Origin: Nectonema munidae
Taxonomy: Eukaryota; Nematomorpha; Nectonematoida; Nectonematidae
DNA length: 64,000 nucleotides
Assembly: GCA_030549495.1 (NCBI GenBank)
Contig: JAUIRK010000855.1
Location: 1,091,001 to 1,155,000 of the forward strand
Direction: 5' to 3'
The notes beneath the pieces are model-generated. The model saw only the letters and a list, made by a program, of their open reading frames with translations, had not been told where the DNA came from and did no database searches. The position numbers and the translations under genes are program-made. Positions 42,905 to 55,966 of this stretch are shown here, piece after piece; the first letter of the stretch is position 1; each line of letters begins with the position of its first letter.

Positions 42905-45300
42905 AAACAAAAGAGAATAAATTAAAAATTTTACTATATATTTTTTTAAAATTAATATAATAATAACTTTATTGAACAAAAAAATTTTTAATAAGGTTTC
43001 TTTTCTGCAAAAAAACATTGAAAAATCTAGGATTGTTTCTAGTAAGTTACGTAATAGTAAAATTTTTGTTAATTTTAAGGATCAGAGTGAACTTAAAAAA
43101 GCTGAATCTGAATTAACTTCTAAAAAAATTGAAAATGATAAGTTTACAAAGAAGCAAAGGGTTCCTCATTTAATTCTTAAAAATATACCAAACTTTCTTG
43201 AATTAGGCAGTTTAGGCATCTTTAAAAAAGAATTATCTGATAAAAACGATATTTCTTTACAAGCTATAGAGAAAGTTATCAAATTTGAAGCAAATGAGCT
43301 GGATAAATCTTTTAATTTGATAATATCACTCGAAAAATAATATTTCAAATCAATTTGTTACAAAAATAGAGTTTTCTTTGGACCCTTATCGTATGAAATC
43401 GAATTATTTATTCCAAAAGTTAAATATTGCGTTAAATGTATCCAATATGGTCACTCTTCCTTGAATTGTGAAAAACCTGTGAATTGTCAAATTTGTTTTT
43501 TAAAAGAGCATACTTTTGATAAATGTGAAGTAGAAAAGCATCCAAATGCTTAAAGTGTCGAGATAAGAAATGTTCTAAACAATTTTGCAATAAAGACTGT
43601 CCTTCTTTTGCAAAGATGATAATTTAATCAAAAATCGAAAACATAATAATTATCTTTCTATTCTTCATGAATAACTTGGATTGTGCTTCTGAAAACTATA
43701 ATTATTTTCAACCTGATCTTTTGAATACTAACTTTTTTCACGATTGTGATATAGAAAATTTAAGTTCAACCATGTATATTTCTCCAAGTATTCTTGCTTC
43801 AGACAGTAACTTTGTTTCAAACAAAAACTTGAGACTCTTACACTTGAATATTAGAAGCCAATTTTGAATTTTTATTAAATCTGCTCAGTTCACTCACTTT
43901 TAACTTCGACTTAATTATTTTGAGCGAAATTTGGAATATTGGTTCAACTAATTTTGAAATTCGTGACTACAACTTTTATTATCAAGGAAGGGGTAAAAGA
44001 GGTGGTGGAATAGGAGTTTTTTTATAAAAAAACATTCACTCTAATATCAACCTATAATCTTTCTTGTATGGAAAATCTTTTTGACTTTCTTCATTTACAT
44101 TTTAAATTAAATTCAACATTTGTTGATTTGCTTACGGTGTATCGTCCTCCTAATTCAAACATTACTTCTTTTAATACTTACCTTTACAATATATTTTCTA
44201 CAAATTCTTTCTCTAAATTTACCATAATAAGCGGCGATTTTAATTTGAATCTCTTTGATGTTGATAAAGATGCTAATTACATGAGCTTTATTGGTATTTT
44301 GCATTCTTTCGGCTTTTTTCCTGCAATAACTAAATGTACTCGCATAACCCCAACTTCAGCTACTTTAGTTGATAATATTTTTATCAATTTCTTATCCTCT
44401 TTTTCTTCTTACAATATAATTTCCGACATTTCAGACCATTTTCCAAATTGTACTATCATTAAAAAATTTTTCATAAAAATTCCTCCAAATATCATTACCG
44501 TTGGAAAAGAAATTTCAGTTTAAAAAATCGGTGCACTTTTGTTTCAAAGATTTCTCAAACAAACTTTTCTTTAGTCTTGGAATCTACTGATCCCAATATT
44601 GCTTATGTTTCATTTTCAAATCTCATTAAGCAATCTTTCGATGCCCGTTTTCCCCCCTATAAATATAAAATCAAAGTAAAGAGTGAACCATAGTTTTCTC
44701 GTTTCTCTCAAAAAATATAAAGAAAAGTTGTACAAAATGAGTGTTCTCTTCCCAAATCAGCTAAATTTGATAAGATATAAAACATGTTGAAGCAATATAA
44801 AATAGAATTTAAAAAAGCTAAATCGAAATTTTATTTTAATCAGTTTTCTAACTGTAAAAGCAACATGATTTGGAAAAAGCTGAACAACCTTTTCATGTTC
44901 TCTAAAAATGTTCCCATTAGTTCTTCCTTTAATTGTGATGACTTCACTTCCTTTTTCTCACGTTCAAATGATGTCATTCCTGATGCATTTTCTTTGAATT
45001 ATATTGATGATTCTATTCCCATGACCTTTTATTTAACTACCCTCGCAGTACGGAAGGTGGCTTTTTACTCCACCTTTGAATTTGAATCGAATTTTTCACC
45101 CAATAACATATATCCAACCCTACTAAAAAATAATATGTAATTTTTAAATAGATTATTTGAAATAAATTCCATTGTAAAAAAAATTCCAAAAATAAAAAAC
45201 TTTTTGAGGAATAAGTATATGAATCGCTTATTTCACTAATATCACTCATGGTTTGTTAGAAAATGATAATGAAAAAATAGCGCTTCAATGAGAGAAGAAA

Positions 45301-45482
45301 TTTGCAAAGCGGTTATAATAATAAATAAAATGAACGGAAAACGCAAGAAATATGATCTTATAAGAATAAATAAAATGATAGAAAAACGCAAGAAATATGA
45401 TGATGACATCATTGCGAAGTGGTAATAAGAAAGAATAAATAAAATGATAGAAAAGCACAAGAAATATGATGATGACATGATA
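45301..45482. repeat. Tandem repeat, ~3 units of ~55-65 bp
   Basis: Units start at about 45319, 45364 and 45432, each with AATAAATAAAATGA, GAAAA and CGCAAGAAATATGAT; the two later units add GATGACAT. A GCGAAGTGGTAATAA-like linker is also repeated. It sits within the LINE. Confidence 0.7.
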
Positions 45483-45599
45483 TGCTTCGATAAATAGTGT
45501 AGTGCATCATATGTATGCATTCAACATTATTGATTATTTCGTGTTTGCTCATCCCTCTTCGCTCTCAATGCTGTAGTATATATGAAGTTTTACTCCATT

Positions 45600-45705
45600 A
45601 CTCCTCCGACCTGAGATGCAAAAAAAGGAACGTCATGACGATTGTTGCCTATATTCAAAATCATTGAAAAAAGCTGTAGACGAAGATGAAATTATCTCAT
45701 TTTAT
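45600..45705. mobile_element. piggyBac-like MITE, fourth decayed copy
   Basis: Contains TTCAAAATCATTGAAAAA followed by GTAGACGAAGATGAAATTA, matching the MITE at 49821-49952. Ends are decayed. It lies within the LINE between tandem repeats and the reverse-transcriptase region. Confidence 0.4.
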
Positions 45706-47859
45706 TGACTTCTTCCATAAATAAGTTCAACATTGGTACGTATTTTCAATGGGTCCTAAATGAAGGTGTATTTCCTGTTAAGCTTAAAGTATCTAAAATA
45801 ATTCCCCTTTTGGAAAATAAAAAGTTGCTTTTTTCCATGAAAAATTAAAGACCTATCGCCATTTTATTTGCATTTGCTAAAATTTTTGAAAAAATTATAT
45901 CTATTAAAATGATTTTCTTTCTTGATAAACATGACATTCTTAATCATAAACAATTTGGGTTTGTTAAGAACAGATAAACAGAGGACGCTGCACTTTCACT
46001 ACTTGAATCTATATCAAAGCAATTTTATGGCAGGAGTTTAAGCTTGGCCGTATTTTTAGATTTCCACAAAGCTTTTGATAGTGTTGATCACACTTGTCTT
46101 ATTCACAAGTTGTTTAGAATCGGCTTTAGAGGACAAATTTTGACATGGGTATGTACTTTCCTCAGTAATCGAGTTTCCTATGTTTCTTTTCGTGGTGAAA
46201 ATTCCAATCATTTCTATATTCATAAGGGAGTACCCCAAGGATCAATCATTGGCCCACTTTTGTTTTTGATTTTCATAAATGACATTTTTTCTTGCATCAA
46301 CAGTTATGCGCCACTTACATTATATGCTGATGATATAGCTCTTTCTCTCAACTTTAGCGATCCTTCAGACGTTGTATCAACGACAAATACTTGCTTGCAA
46401 AATATCTCTAATTGGGGCGAGAAGAATTTACTTTCTTTGAATACCAGTAAATGTTTTTAAATGATTTTTTCTAAGCAAAAAACTAAATTTGAATTAAACA
46501 TAATGCTGAATGGATGTAGCTTACGCAGAATGGATCAGTTTAATTACCTTGGTTTAATCCTTGTAGAAAACCTATCCTGGTCTTCACATATAGCTACTGT
46601 TCATACAAAGGTTGCTAGGCTTTTCGCAATTTTTAGGAAAATGAAAAAATTTCTTGACTTCAATTGTAAAAAACTGTTGTATAATGCTTTTATTCTTCCT
46701 CATTTTTTATATTGTAACATTATATGGGGCTCTTCAAATTACACATTTTTAAATAAATTGAGATCTCTTCAGAATAAAATTTTTTTTTCATAAATAATCC
46801 TCTTTATTTTGATCAGTGGTTTGTTGGGGATAATATATATGATATTAATATATTAGCGCACCTAAAGTTTTACTTTAAATCTTTTTTTTCTCAATTCATG
46901 ACCACTTCACTCGCTCCACTTGTTTTCTACATATACCTCGAATAAAAAATAAATCATTATTCCGCTCTATCATATTGAGAACATTATTCATTTCAAACTC
47001 ATGTCATTACAAATTAAACATATACAGTTTTCATAAATTCAAAGAATCCTTAAAATGTATAATATGCACAATTGAACTTTTCTGCTTTTTACTTCAACCT
47101 TTATATTCGTCGTAATTTTTTTTTCTTTTACTGTTGTCTGGAATATATATCTTCATATTTATAACTAACTTGTTTTATCTCTTATGCGTCCCCTTTTTTG
47201 TTGTTGTCTCTTCCGATTTACTTGTCTCCGGCTTTAGTGATGGATGAGTCGAATTCTCAATGAAGTCTAAAGACCTCCTCTTTCGCCTCTATTGTAAAGC
47301 CTGCAAATTTATTCTTTTCATTCATGGATAATATAGTTTTATGCCGATATTCAAATTTTATATTACCAATAAAATTTCTTCTTCTTCTTCTTCTTCTAAT
47401 TGGTTGGGCATCAAACCAACTGACAAATCAAACTAATATATTTCAATGATTTGGTTGCCCTCTATTCACAACCCTATTTAAATTTTTATTTACTTACTTA
47501 CATTCTGTCTCTTTTTACTTTTTCTTTTTTTATCATGACAACATAATGCATACAATTTCAAAAAAAATGACAGCGCCTATTATGTATATAAGCATCGTAA
47601 ATATAACACATTTGAACAAGTAAATTTAAGGATTAGATGATTGAGAGAACCAGAGGTGATTCTGAGTTTTTTTAAATGAAAGGCCTGTGTCAGCTACCAA
47701 TGTTTTGTTAGATAACACGTGTAATTTTTGCAAAAATGCTCTGGTAATTTCACATATACATCGGTTTTTTTGGTAATCCCCTCATGATGATAAAGAGTGT
47801 GTACCCCCCCCCCCCCCCTCCTTAAATCACCACTGGGGAGAGCACGGAGCTGATACTTT

Positions 47860-49430
47860 GTTCATTTTTTCCATGTGTATTGTGTAATTCATCATAATTT
47901 TTGTGATTTGGTAAAATAATAATATTATCATCAAATATGATAACCTAAGAGTTATGTAGGTCAGTTTCGTAGGTCATTTATGTTTTTAGAAATTAGAGTG
48001 TGCTGAGAAGAGAACCTCGAGGAATTCCTAGAGTGATTAATTTTGGTTTTGCAATGTGGTCCTTTATATTAAGAAAAGCCTTTCTTCTTGTTAAATATAA
48101 TTTGATGAGAGATAGCTTTTTGCATGGATAGTACATTATTGTAGAGGTTTATAAGTAAAGTTTCTAGATGGACACGAACAAAAGCTCTCGCAAGATCTAA
48201 TCAAGAAATGAATATCTATAATTTTGATTTTTCATTGCAAACGGTGTGTCTTTTCCCTAAGAAAAACTTTTCTATAGCCAAATTGTTTGGAGTAAACTAT
48301 TTTACTCCCACTAAAAAATCAGTAAGTTATGTTAAGTCTATTCAAAGTATTTGGAAAGATCTGTGGGGTTAGTAATATGTCTGTAGTTATGACCCAATTG
48401 TTTATCGCGTTTTTAAGCGTTGAAAAATCAGGCTCATTTTGAGTGATGATAAAACGTCTCGTGAATTAGAGCAAGATTATTAAAATGAGAAAGATTGAAG
48501 TACGAATAGATTACGAAATGAAAGCATCACTGGACAAGCGAATAGAGGTAGGCCGAAAAAAGATGAGAGGATGCCGTTAAAGAGGACATAAAGAAAAGGA
48601 ATCTCAAGATTGAAGATGCTAAGATGAGATGAAGATGGAGAAGTCGCTACAAGATCATGGTCGACCTTGGCTCGCCCATGATAAGACCTGCTCCATTTGA
48701 GCACGAATGAATGATGATTTTGAGAAAGGATTGAAGAGGTGAATGAATTCCAGTTCTTGATTGTAAGAAAAGGAATTTAAAACAATTTTTTGCTTTATAA
48801 TATACAATTGCATCAGCGTTTGTATGACTAAAACTGCTTTTAGGTATATTAGAATATGTTTGTGAAATTTGCGATCGATAAGTATCTTCTATGTTTTTAG
48901 TGGTTGGTTTAGAAGTTTGACAATTGAAAAATTCACTGAGAAGGATATTAGCTATTTCTTTCTCGTTAGATAAAATGTTGTTTCGCTTGATTAAAATGCC
49001 CTCGTTCTGTAATCTATCTTCAGAGTAGGATAAAAAGTTTAAATAAATTTTCATTTGCGGTAGTGACTAAGGTATAAATAAGATAGAGAGTTTTTTTTAT
49101 GAAGCTGGAGGAGATATTGCAAAGAGAAGGAGGAGGAAAAAAAAGAAATTATGCAAGATGTAGCAACTAGAATTAATAAAAGCAAGAGTTTCACCTTCTA
49201 GAACAGAATTCAAGGGATCATTGGCTAGAGGATTTGACAAAGGGATTAATTTGGAAGGGTTTAAAGACAACAAAGGAAATAGCACATTTTGAAGTGCTAT
49301 TGACTTACTAAGGTTACTAAAAGGAAAGAGAAAAGATGGAGTAAAGGCAGGGTGAATGGATTTGTATGTTAATAAGAAGCGTTTGAGTAAAGTTTTTTTG
49401 AGTTGAAGATGAAAGGGCAAACAACGAAAG
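47860..49430 (-). mobile_element. Minus-strand LINE, decayed
   Basis: On the minus strand: NEGILIKRNNILSNEKEIAN (48.99 kb), the linker between endonuclease and reverse transcriptase typical of LINEs; LDLARAFVRVHLETLL and an ITLGIPRGSLLS motif (48.2-48.0 kb); and a decayed FADD-like region near 47.95 kb. A plus-strand RTE-like tail is inserted in it at 48478-48720. The frames are broken in many places. Confidence 0.55.
48478..48720 (+). mobile_element. RTE-like LINE 3' tail inserted in a minus-strand LINE
   Basis: Plus-strand pieces read RGRPKKDERMPLKRT, then, across frames, NLKIEDAK and WRSRYKIMVDLGSP-like text, the C-terminal end of RTE-type proteins, followed by GAATGAATGATG as a short tail. 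About 240 bp, 5'-truncated. Confidence 0.5.
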
Positions 49431-49532
49431 AAAAACTTAAGCGCTTTTGCAAATCGAATTTTTACAAAAATTGAAACTTTTTAATTTTCTTGACTCTTGC
49501 ATTATTATTTATACTAAATTAAAATTTAAGTA

Positions 49533-51622
49533 CAATGAAACCCCTTTTGGTTGGAATACTTTTCCGAAATTTTGCCAAAACGTTCTTTAATGAGGAGGCG
49601 TGGATTTTCAGGCTGACTGAGCGAGGTATATGGAATAATGAACACAATTTCAATGATAAAAACAATTTATTAAGATATTGATTTATTCAATATCAATCAT
49701 GTACATGCTGCATAAAATAGTCTTTTGTGCAAGTCTGTTTTCTTTTGAACTTATTTTCTGTGATAATTTTGTTTATGATTGTCTCTGTGCTGGACACTGT
49801 ATCAATTACATTTGAGTTAACCCATTTAAGACTAAGCAAAGCAGACGATATCTAAAAAAAAAGGCAGACGATTTAAATTCAAAGTCATTGAAAAAGGCAG
49901 ACGAAGATGAAATTACTTATGTTCCAAAATAGGAACATTGGTCGTAAATGGGTTAAAGTGACTGAAACGTTTCAGTACTGTCAATGCTTCTATCACTTCA
50001 TCAATTGTATCTTCTGTGTGTTCAGTTTCAGAATCAGTTGCTACCTTATTTGAATTGAGCAATATGAGTTCCTCTTTCCATTCGTCTATATCAAAAGCAT
50101 GAACTTGAAAATTTGTCTCTACATCACCATATTCTTCAGCATAACATCTTTCAGTTTCAAGCAAGTTAATCATTAGAGGCTCGAGCTCTTAGCCAAACCT
50201 TTCTTTTTTCTGGTCTTTAAATCCTTCAAAAAATTGAAAGCCACATCTTGATAAACACTTTTCTATCTTTTCCTCTGTAACATCTGCCCAAGCATGAGAT
50301 ATCCACTGGATAGCATTCATAACATTTATTCCATTTACAACCTCTTGACAGGTGTCAGAGGTGGAAATTGGCACTGATCCCCTGATCCTTGGGTTGCAAC
50401 TCTGGAGTATAATTTGCTCGAAAAACTTTATTTCAACATAAGGTAGTTGGATGTTTTAATGACTTATGGCATTATCTACAAACAGTTATATCTTTCTCTT
50501 CTTCCTTTTTAAACTCTTGTTTTGGTCTTTAAGCCATTCTGCTGTGGGGCAATCCACAGGCAGAGTTACATAGTCTTTGACATTTCTGAAACATCTAGAT
50601 TTTTTTGGGATAGCCAATGACCAGTTGCTTTAATTTCTTCGTTTCTGACATGTTTTCAGCAAGACTGACTTTATCAAACGTTTCTTGTGAATTGTCCCAT
50701 GACTAGTGTCTCCCTTCTGTACAAATCACTTTTTAGGTAAAGCCTTGTAAAACAAGCCTGTCTTATTGCTTCTAAAAATATTATTATCAGCACTGTACTC
50801 ATCAGTGAGGAAGAAAATTCTTTGTTTCCGTGTGGACACAGTGTTCTTGTCCATGCCCTCACTTTCACCACTTAGCACTTTGATGTTAATGTTGTTTTTT
50901 GTACGGAATCTATCAAGCCATCCATTTGACGCGTTGAAATCATTAAACCCGAATTCTTTAGCTATTGCCAAGGCTTTTTCTTGCAAAATGGGGCCAGAAA
51001 TTGGAATATTCTAGGCTCTTTCGGCAATAAACCACTGCCAAACACCGTCGTTAACATTATCATTAGAGTTTGGTGTCTTCAATCTTTTTGCTGAAGGATT
51101 GAAATTGTCATCAGTCAAACACTCTATTTTTTTTTGTTTTTTACAATTCCGTTGATAACACCAACTTTTACTTTGGCTCGAACTTTTACTTTCTTTAAGA
51201 ACTTTTATCTTTTCATTAAAAGATAAAGTTTTTCGTGATTTAGACATCTTGAAACTGGAAAGGTAAATTATACTAGAGTAAAATATGCTAGCGTATGAGC
51301 AAAGTAATTATGATTGATAATATAATATTTTGTATTGTTTATAATTAATGAGTGGTACAAAACAATGAAGAAATTACAATACTGAAGAGAAATTATTGAT
51401 GATGTGTTTTCCTTATTGAGGAGTAAAACATTGCAAAAGAATAATATCAAAGGGAGATATGCTTGTCTATTTTTTAGTAAAGATGGTAATATTGTGAATA
51501 TGATTGATGTTATAAAACTATAGTTTGTTCCAATGTGAGGTTAAAAACATTAAAAAAAATTGCCATCTGGGACTTGGAAAACAATTCCTTAAAGCAAGGT
51601 GTTTCTAAGAGGGGTTTTCCTG
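49533..51622 (-). mobile_element. Tigger (pogo-type Tc1/mariner) transposon, full length but decayed
   Basis: 2.09 kb with TA on both sides (49531-49532, 51623-51624). Ends CAATGAAACCCCTTTT and, in reverse, CAGGAAAACCCCTCTTAG. The minus-strand transposase starts MSKSRKTLSFNEKIKVL at 51247 (first helix-turn-helix). The CENP-B-type domain follows (QEKALAIAKEFGFNDF, GWLDRFRTKNNI), then the start of the catalytic domain with TGLFYKALP. Further in come SRCFRNVKDYVTLPVD, EWLKDQNKSLKRKKR, NVMNAIQWISHAWADV and an acidic tail ending near 49913. The first catalytic aspartate segment (normally N-x-DETGLF) reads SNKTGLF, so it is not functional. Stops and frame changes break it into at least five pieces. 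Confidence 0.85.
49821..49952. mobile_element. piggyBac-like MITE inside the Tigger
   Basis: 132 bp flanked by TTAA (49817-49820 and 49953-49956). Ends CCCATTTAAGACTAA and, in reverse, CCCATTTACGACCAA. The interior holds three GCAGACGA boxes followed by TATCT, TTTAAATTC and AGATGAAATTA. TTAA target sites and CCC...GGG ends are piggyBac hallmarks. It lies at the transposase 3' end, so it is younger than the Tigger. Confidence 0.75.
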
Positions 51623-52507
51623 TATAATCGCATAAAGCTCTTCTTTGAAAGGTTTCAGTTTTTGTAAATATATTTTAAAAATGACATATAGAAATGAGAT
51701 TATTTAGCCCTAACCATAATCGTAAGTAAAAAATCTCTTATTAGTAACAGAATTAGATTAGAAAATGTACTAAGATTTTTCGTTAATACCACTATACCAT
51801 AGAGACCATTAAAAATGGTCTCTTTATCCATTTTCAAAAAGACAATAATTTTTTACAAATTGTCTTCCTATATTTTTTGACTTTTTAAAGAATATTTTGT
51901 TATTCCTTGATCAATTGAGACATGTGTTATTTAAAATCGTGCAAATTGCAAAAACATATTAGGTAATCACTTTTATAACAGCATCGTCTTTCCGAATGAG
52001 GTATTATATCCAATATAATCTATTTTTTCTAGCAAAATTTGAACAGATGCACAAAAAGATTATATATATCCCTAGTACGCATTTTGGTACTTAAAATTTT
52101 TAAATTTAGTGTACTAAATGTAAGTCAATTCTTTTGATGCTTACAACTTTTGCATTTCTAAACCAAATTTTGCATGAAATACGCCAAAGTAAAGCTTATG
52201 TTATGGGCTTTAAAATCCATACAAGTCACACATGAAAAATTTATAGCACTAAATTAAAACTTCTTATTTCCAAAAGTGTATAGTTTAACAAAAATACTTT
52301 GTCGACTTGATAAGATTTAACAAAAAAATTGCTATGCCGTGAAATGTTTTAAAAAGATGTTATTGCACCACGTTTTTGATTTAATACATTATCGCGTTTT
52401 AAGGAATTGAAATTGCAAAATAAGTTTTAATTAAACAATTGAGAACTCTCATGTTACAAAGTTTTCTCTTAAAGTTAAAAAAAACTCTAGAAAAATTATT
52501 CAATACT
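51623..52507. other. AT-rich intergenic DNA
   Basis: Nothing recognised on either strand between the Tigger and dispersed repeat B. Confidence 0.5.
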
Positions 52508-52802
52508 ATTTTTTTTATATAACCAACTTACTTCATTTTCTGGATCAGGCCCTTGGTTGCTAAGGGTGGAGGACCTTTTCAAGTCTCAAGTTGTTTAGAT
52601 GATTTTTAGCTTTATTTTTTTTTTATTAAATTATATAAATCTTATATTTATAATAAATTTTAAAAATAATTAAATAAACTCAAAATGAGTCCTATTTCTT
52701 GAGAAAGGAAGAAATAAAGGCAATGTCCTACAATTCCAAAAATTTAGCAAAAGATCTAAATGAGGCCTGAGTGTTGCTAAACGAGTTGCTTAATTTTTGA
52801 CC
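52508..52802. repeat. Dispersed repeat B, copy 2
   Basis: Second copy of the 27739-27972 repeat in the same orientation, slightly longer owing to an AT-rich stretch in its middle. Confidence 0.6.
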
Positions 52803-55113
52803 TGGAATTTTTGTCTGCTTTGAGGTTATGATAAAAGAAAATCCTGGTGCTTTTAAACTCTGCAGAAACTTTGAATGCTATTCCTGAATAGACAAAATAT
52901 CCTAACTAATAAATAGCATTTTTAGTTCAATTTTTAAATTGGTTATATTCTATTACTTTGATATTGAAATATTTTTAAATTTTTGATATTTTGACTATAC
53001 TTACACGATGAAATTTATTTCCAAAATAGCAACATTTTGTGAATAAATATTTCCATTTGGGCTTTTTATATATTTCGTTAAACATGGGAAGTGAAATTTT
53101 GACGGTCTCCTATTCTAATTAAAAAAAAGGTTGCTTCTTTGATTATGCTTTGAAAAGTTGGCGAAATTTTGGTTAAACTTTTTGCTTTGCATAGTTTTTT
53201 ATTTTAGAAAAGGCGTTCTCAATCGAAATTTAAAATTTTATTTATTTTACCAAATCACAATATAGAGAAACTTTTCATCATCGACCATGTGTCAGAATTA
53301 ACACCATGAATAAAATAAAGGAGCTGGAGAAATGGCTTGATTCATTCAGTGCAAAAGAAAAAGACAGCAAATTTTTAGCTTCTAATGCATTTGCTCTAGG
53401 ATGTTTTGTATATTTTTTTATTTGCGGAGTTAATTCTGATTTTCAGATTTTAAAGAAGAGTTAGAGCGTTAGTCTGTGCATCCATGATACAACCACTGGA
53501 AGCATTTTTATAGAAATTGAGAAAATTTTGAAAAATCTTCAATGGAATTAGCCATGCGGTGTTAGAGCTAATGGAGGGAAATTATGGCTGCTATTAGAAA
53601 AGGATTATTTCGGCAGTTTAAGACTAAATTAGATTTGGCAATTCCAAGTTAACATTTATTCACTACCTCAAATTTTTGGTGGAAAAACTTCTTGTGTCCT
53701 GAAAGCAGTGGTTTCTGTTGTAAACTTCATTAGAGTATCCGCACTAAATCATTTGTCAGTTTGAAACTTTTCTTGAAGATGTTGATTCAAAATTTTAAAC
53801 TTGTCTTTTTACACAACCGTAAGATGGCTCACTTGTGGTGAAGTTTTATTTTGATTTTTTAAGCTTCAAAATGAAATAAATATTTTTCTTACTAAAGAAA
53901 CAAAGCGAATCCATTGATCTGTAATCGTATCTGACACAGGGGCGCACATCCTTGAAATTATTGGGAGGGGTGGACTTTCAAGCATCTTCCAAAAAAGACA
54001 ACAAATTTTTCTGAATTCCTACTCCTCTCTTGTCTATTCTATTTCATTCTTAATTAAACTTAATGTAAACTTTAACATTTAGCTTAACGTCAACATAGCT
54101 CCTTCATTCTCACTTCGAATAGATACGCACCATCTCCAAATTGTGTGTAGAAAAGGGGTAAAGATATCAATTAACAATAAAAAAATTGAAAATTTTATTG
54201 AATGAAAAAAATTGTCCATAAATTCTCACTTGTTCTATTTCTTCTTCCTAAAAAATGAAAAAAGGTTTTATTGAGAAAAATAAATTAAAAAAGCACATCC
54301 AAATTACATGACTTTTTTGAGGTAATTTCTATCAAAAATGTAAAACAGAACTAAAGTTATAAAACTTGGTATTAGAATTTTTTCATTCTTTTTAGTGTAT
54401 AAGAATAAGGGTAAGTTAGTTAGACTCTCAAAAAAGGGTATAAAATAAAGATAAACTGCGCAAACAAAAATCAAACAATAACTTAAGATTGCATTACTTC
54501 ATTTTTCTCATAGTTAAATGATTTTTGCGATGATTTGTTTTTTTATATATAATAACCAGGGCGAGTAAAAATCAATAAAGTCAATTTTGCTTTGAGCCTT
54601 GGAAATGTTTCAAAAAGAATCTTTTCATTAATTTCCTCTACTTGAATGATAATCATTTGTATGTTTTTTAACAAAAGTCAATTTTTTGTTATTCAGTCAA
54701 TAAAGTCCATTTTTGTTTTGAAATATAATTTTTCACTACTTAGCATAAATACTTTTCTATTTTTCAATATTTGTTTTCATTTCTGACGAATTTTTCAATA
54801 AATTTGTATATAGCTGTTTTAAAGTTTTTTTTACCAAGATAGATGATGATTCCATCAACTTAAAATTTGAATCATTAATTCTAATAATTAATTCTAAATA
54901 ATATTGTCAATTAATTAACATTCAAAATTTTATAAATTGGATATCAAATTCACAACAAATGAAGGTATCAAAAAATATATAATTTTAAATTTCAATTAAT
55001 AAACGGGTTTGTTAATAAGGAACCCTCTTGAACTCGGCTCTGAAGCTTATTTTCAATTGAAATATAAAATGTATTTCTTTTTACTATTCTTCTTTTGTCA
55101 TACGACAACAAAA

Positions 55114-55215
55114 CGCGTGAGTAGGGTTGGTTAGATGCTGGATTCGATAACTCAAGGTCTTGGGTTCGATCCCGCATCAAGCGCACTTTGCTCATAGTTC
55201 GATACAAGCGGCAAA
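55114..55215 (+). mobile_element. tRNA-derived SINE, copy 2 (3'-truncated)
   Basis: Shares GATAACTCAAGGTCTTGGGT, the B box GGTTCGATCCC and CATAGTTCGATACAAGCGG with copy 1; it then passes into AAAAAAAC and lacks the GGTACCTTTACC tail. Confidence 0.75.
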
Positions 55216-55813
55216 AAAACACTCATTTTTTGATGCATTCCTTTAGAAGCCCTAGGTATTTGAACACAAAAATACAAAAAGTAGAATCATATTTGGGGTT
55301 TAGCAAGTTTTATTATTAATAAATATAAGACATTTCATTAAAAACATAGATTTGAAGAGCTATATGATGATGTGCAGGGAATTTTTCACTTTTGTTGAAT
55401 ATTTCTTATTCCTTAAAAGCACCTAAGTTGTTTGAAAGCCGTATGTGATCTCCAATAGGAGCATATAAGTCTCGCGAGCCATAGGTTTGTGACGCCTACT
55501 TTTTAAGTATAATTTCACTTTTTGTCTTATTTCTTTAGTGGCTTGAGAATCATCATCATCATCATCACGTGTCACTGGCACCAAGTTTATAATGTTTATG
55601 TGAGCAGCTATTGCATATGATATCTTAGAGTTTGTTATCGTAATTGTTTTAAAATTTCTGTCTGTGAGTGGTGTGGTGCAATCACAAACTGTTATGCATT
55701 ATGTGTATCCATTTTAAACCCAGCTTAACTAACTACTCTTATGCATTTTAAATTTACTCATACATGGAGAGAAATTATTCATGGATTACAATCATTACAT
55801 ATACGTTATATTG

Positions 55814-55910
55814 CATAAGGGGTCATTCACAATTGACGTCAACATAGACTGGGAGGGAGGGGGGTCGACAAAATGGTTTGGAAAAGTTGACATCAACATT
55901 ATATATAGAT
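55814..55910. mobile_element. MITE left end related to 35947-36123
   Basis: GGGGTCATTCACAATTGACG followed by TCAAC repeats the inverted end of the 36 kb MITE, then a G-rich stretch and TTGACATCAAC. The full right end was not found. Confidence 0.55.
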
Positions 55911-55966
55911 TTCTTTTTTCTCAGATCAGTAGCTGCAAATCATAAAATCAGATTAAAAATAATGAA

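Larger units (their letters stand above)
42905..47397 (+). mobile_element. Plus-strand LINE (CR1-like), decayed
   Basis: Both ORFs are recognisable. ORF1 (about 42972-43560) ends in zinc knuckles CVKCIQYGHSSLNC and CQICFLKEHTFDKC. ORF2 begins near 43667 and contains endonuclease blocks LRLLHLNIRSQ, FDLIILSEIW, GRGKRGGGIGVF, TVYRPPNSNI, IISGDFNLNL and ISDISDHFP. Reverse-transcriptase blocks follow: VFLDFHKAFDSVDH, HKGVPQGSIIGPLLF and LYADDIALSL (catalytic YADD intact), then FNYLGLIL and HFLYCNIIWGSS. The 3' end is ACCAATAAAATTTC followed by (TTC)n. Several stops and frame breaks, plus inserted repeats at 45.2-45.7 kb, show it is dead. CR1/L2/Rex-type clades share the YRPPN and microsatellite-tail features. 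Confidence 0.8.

Noticed and set aside
53306-53461. Small frame with a possible membrane helix
   Set aside because: About 50 residues, no homologue recognised, no start context or neighbours to support it.
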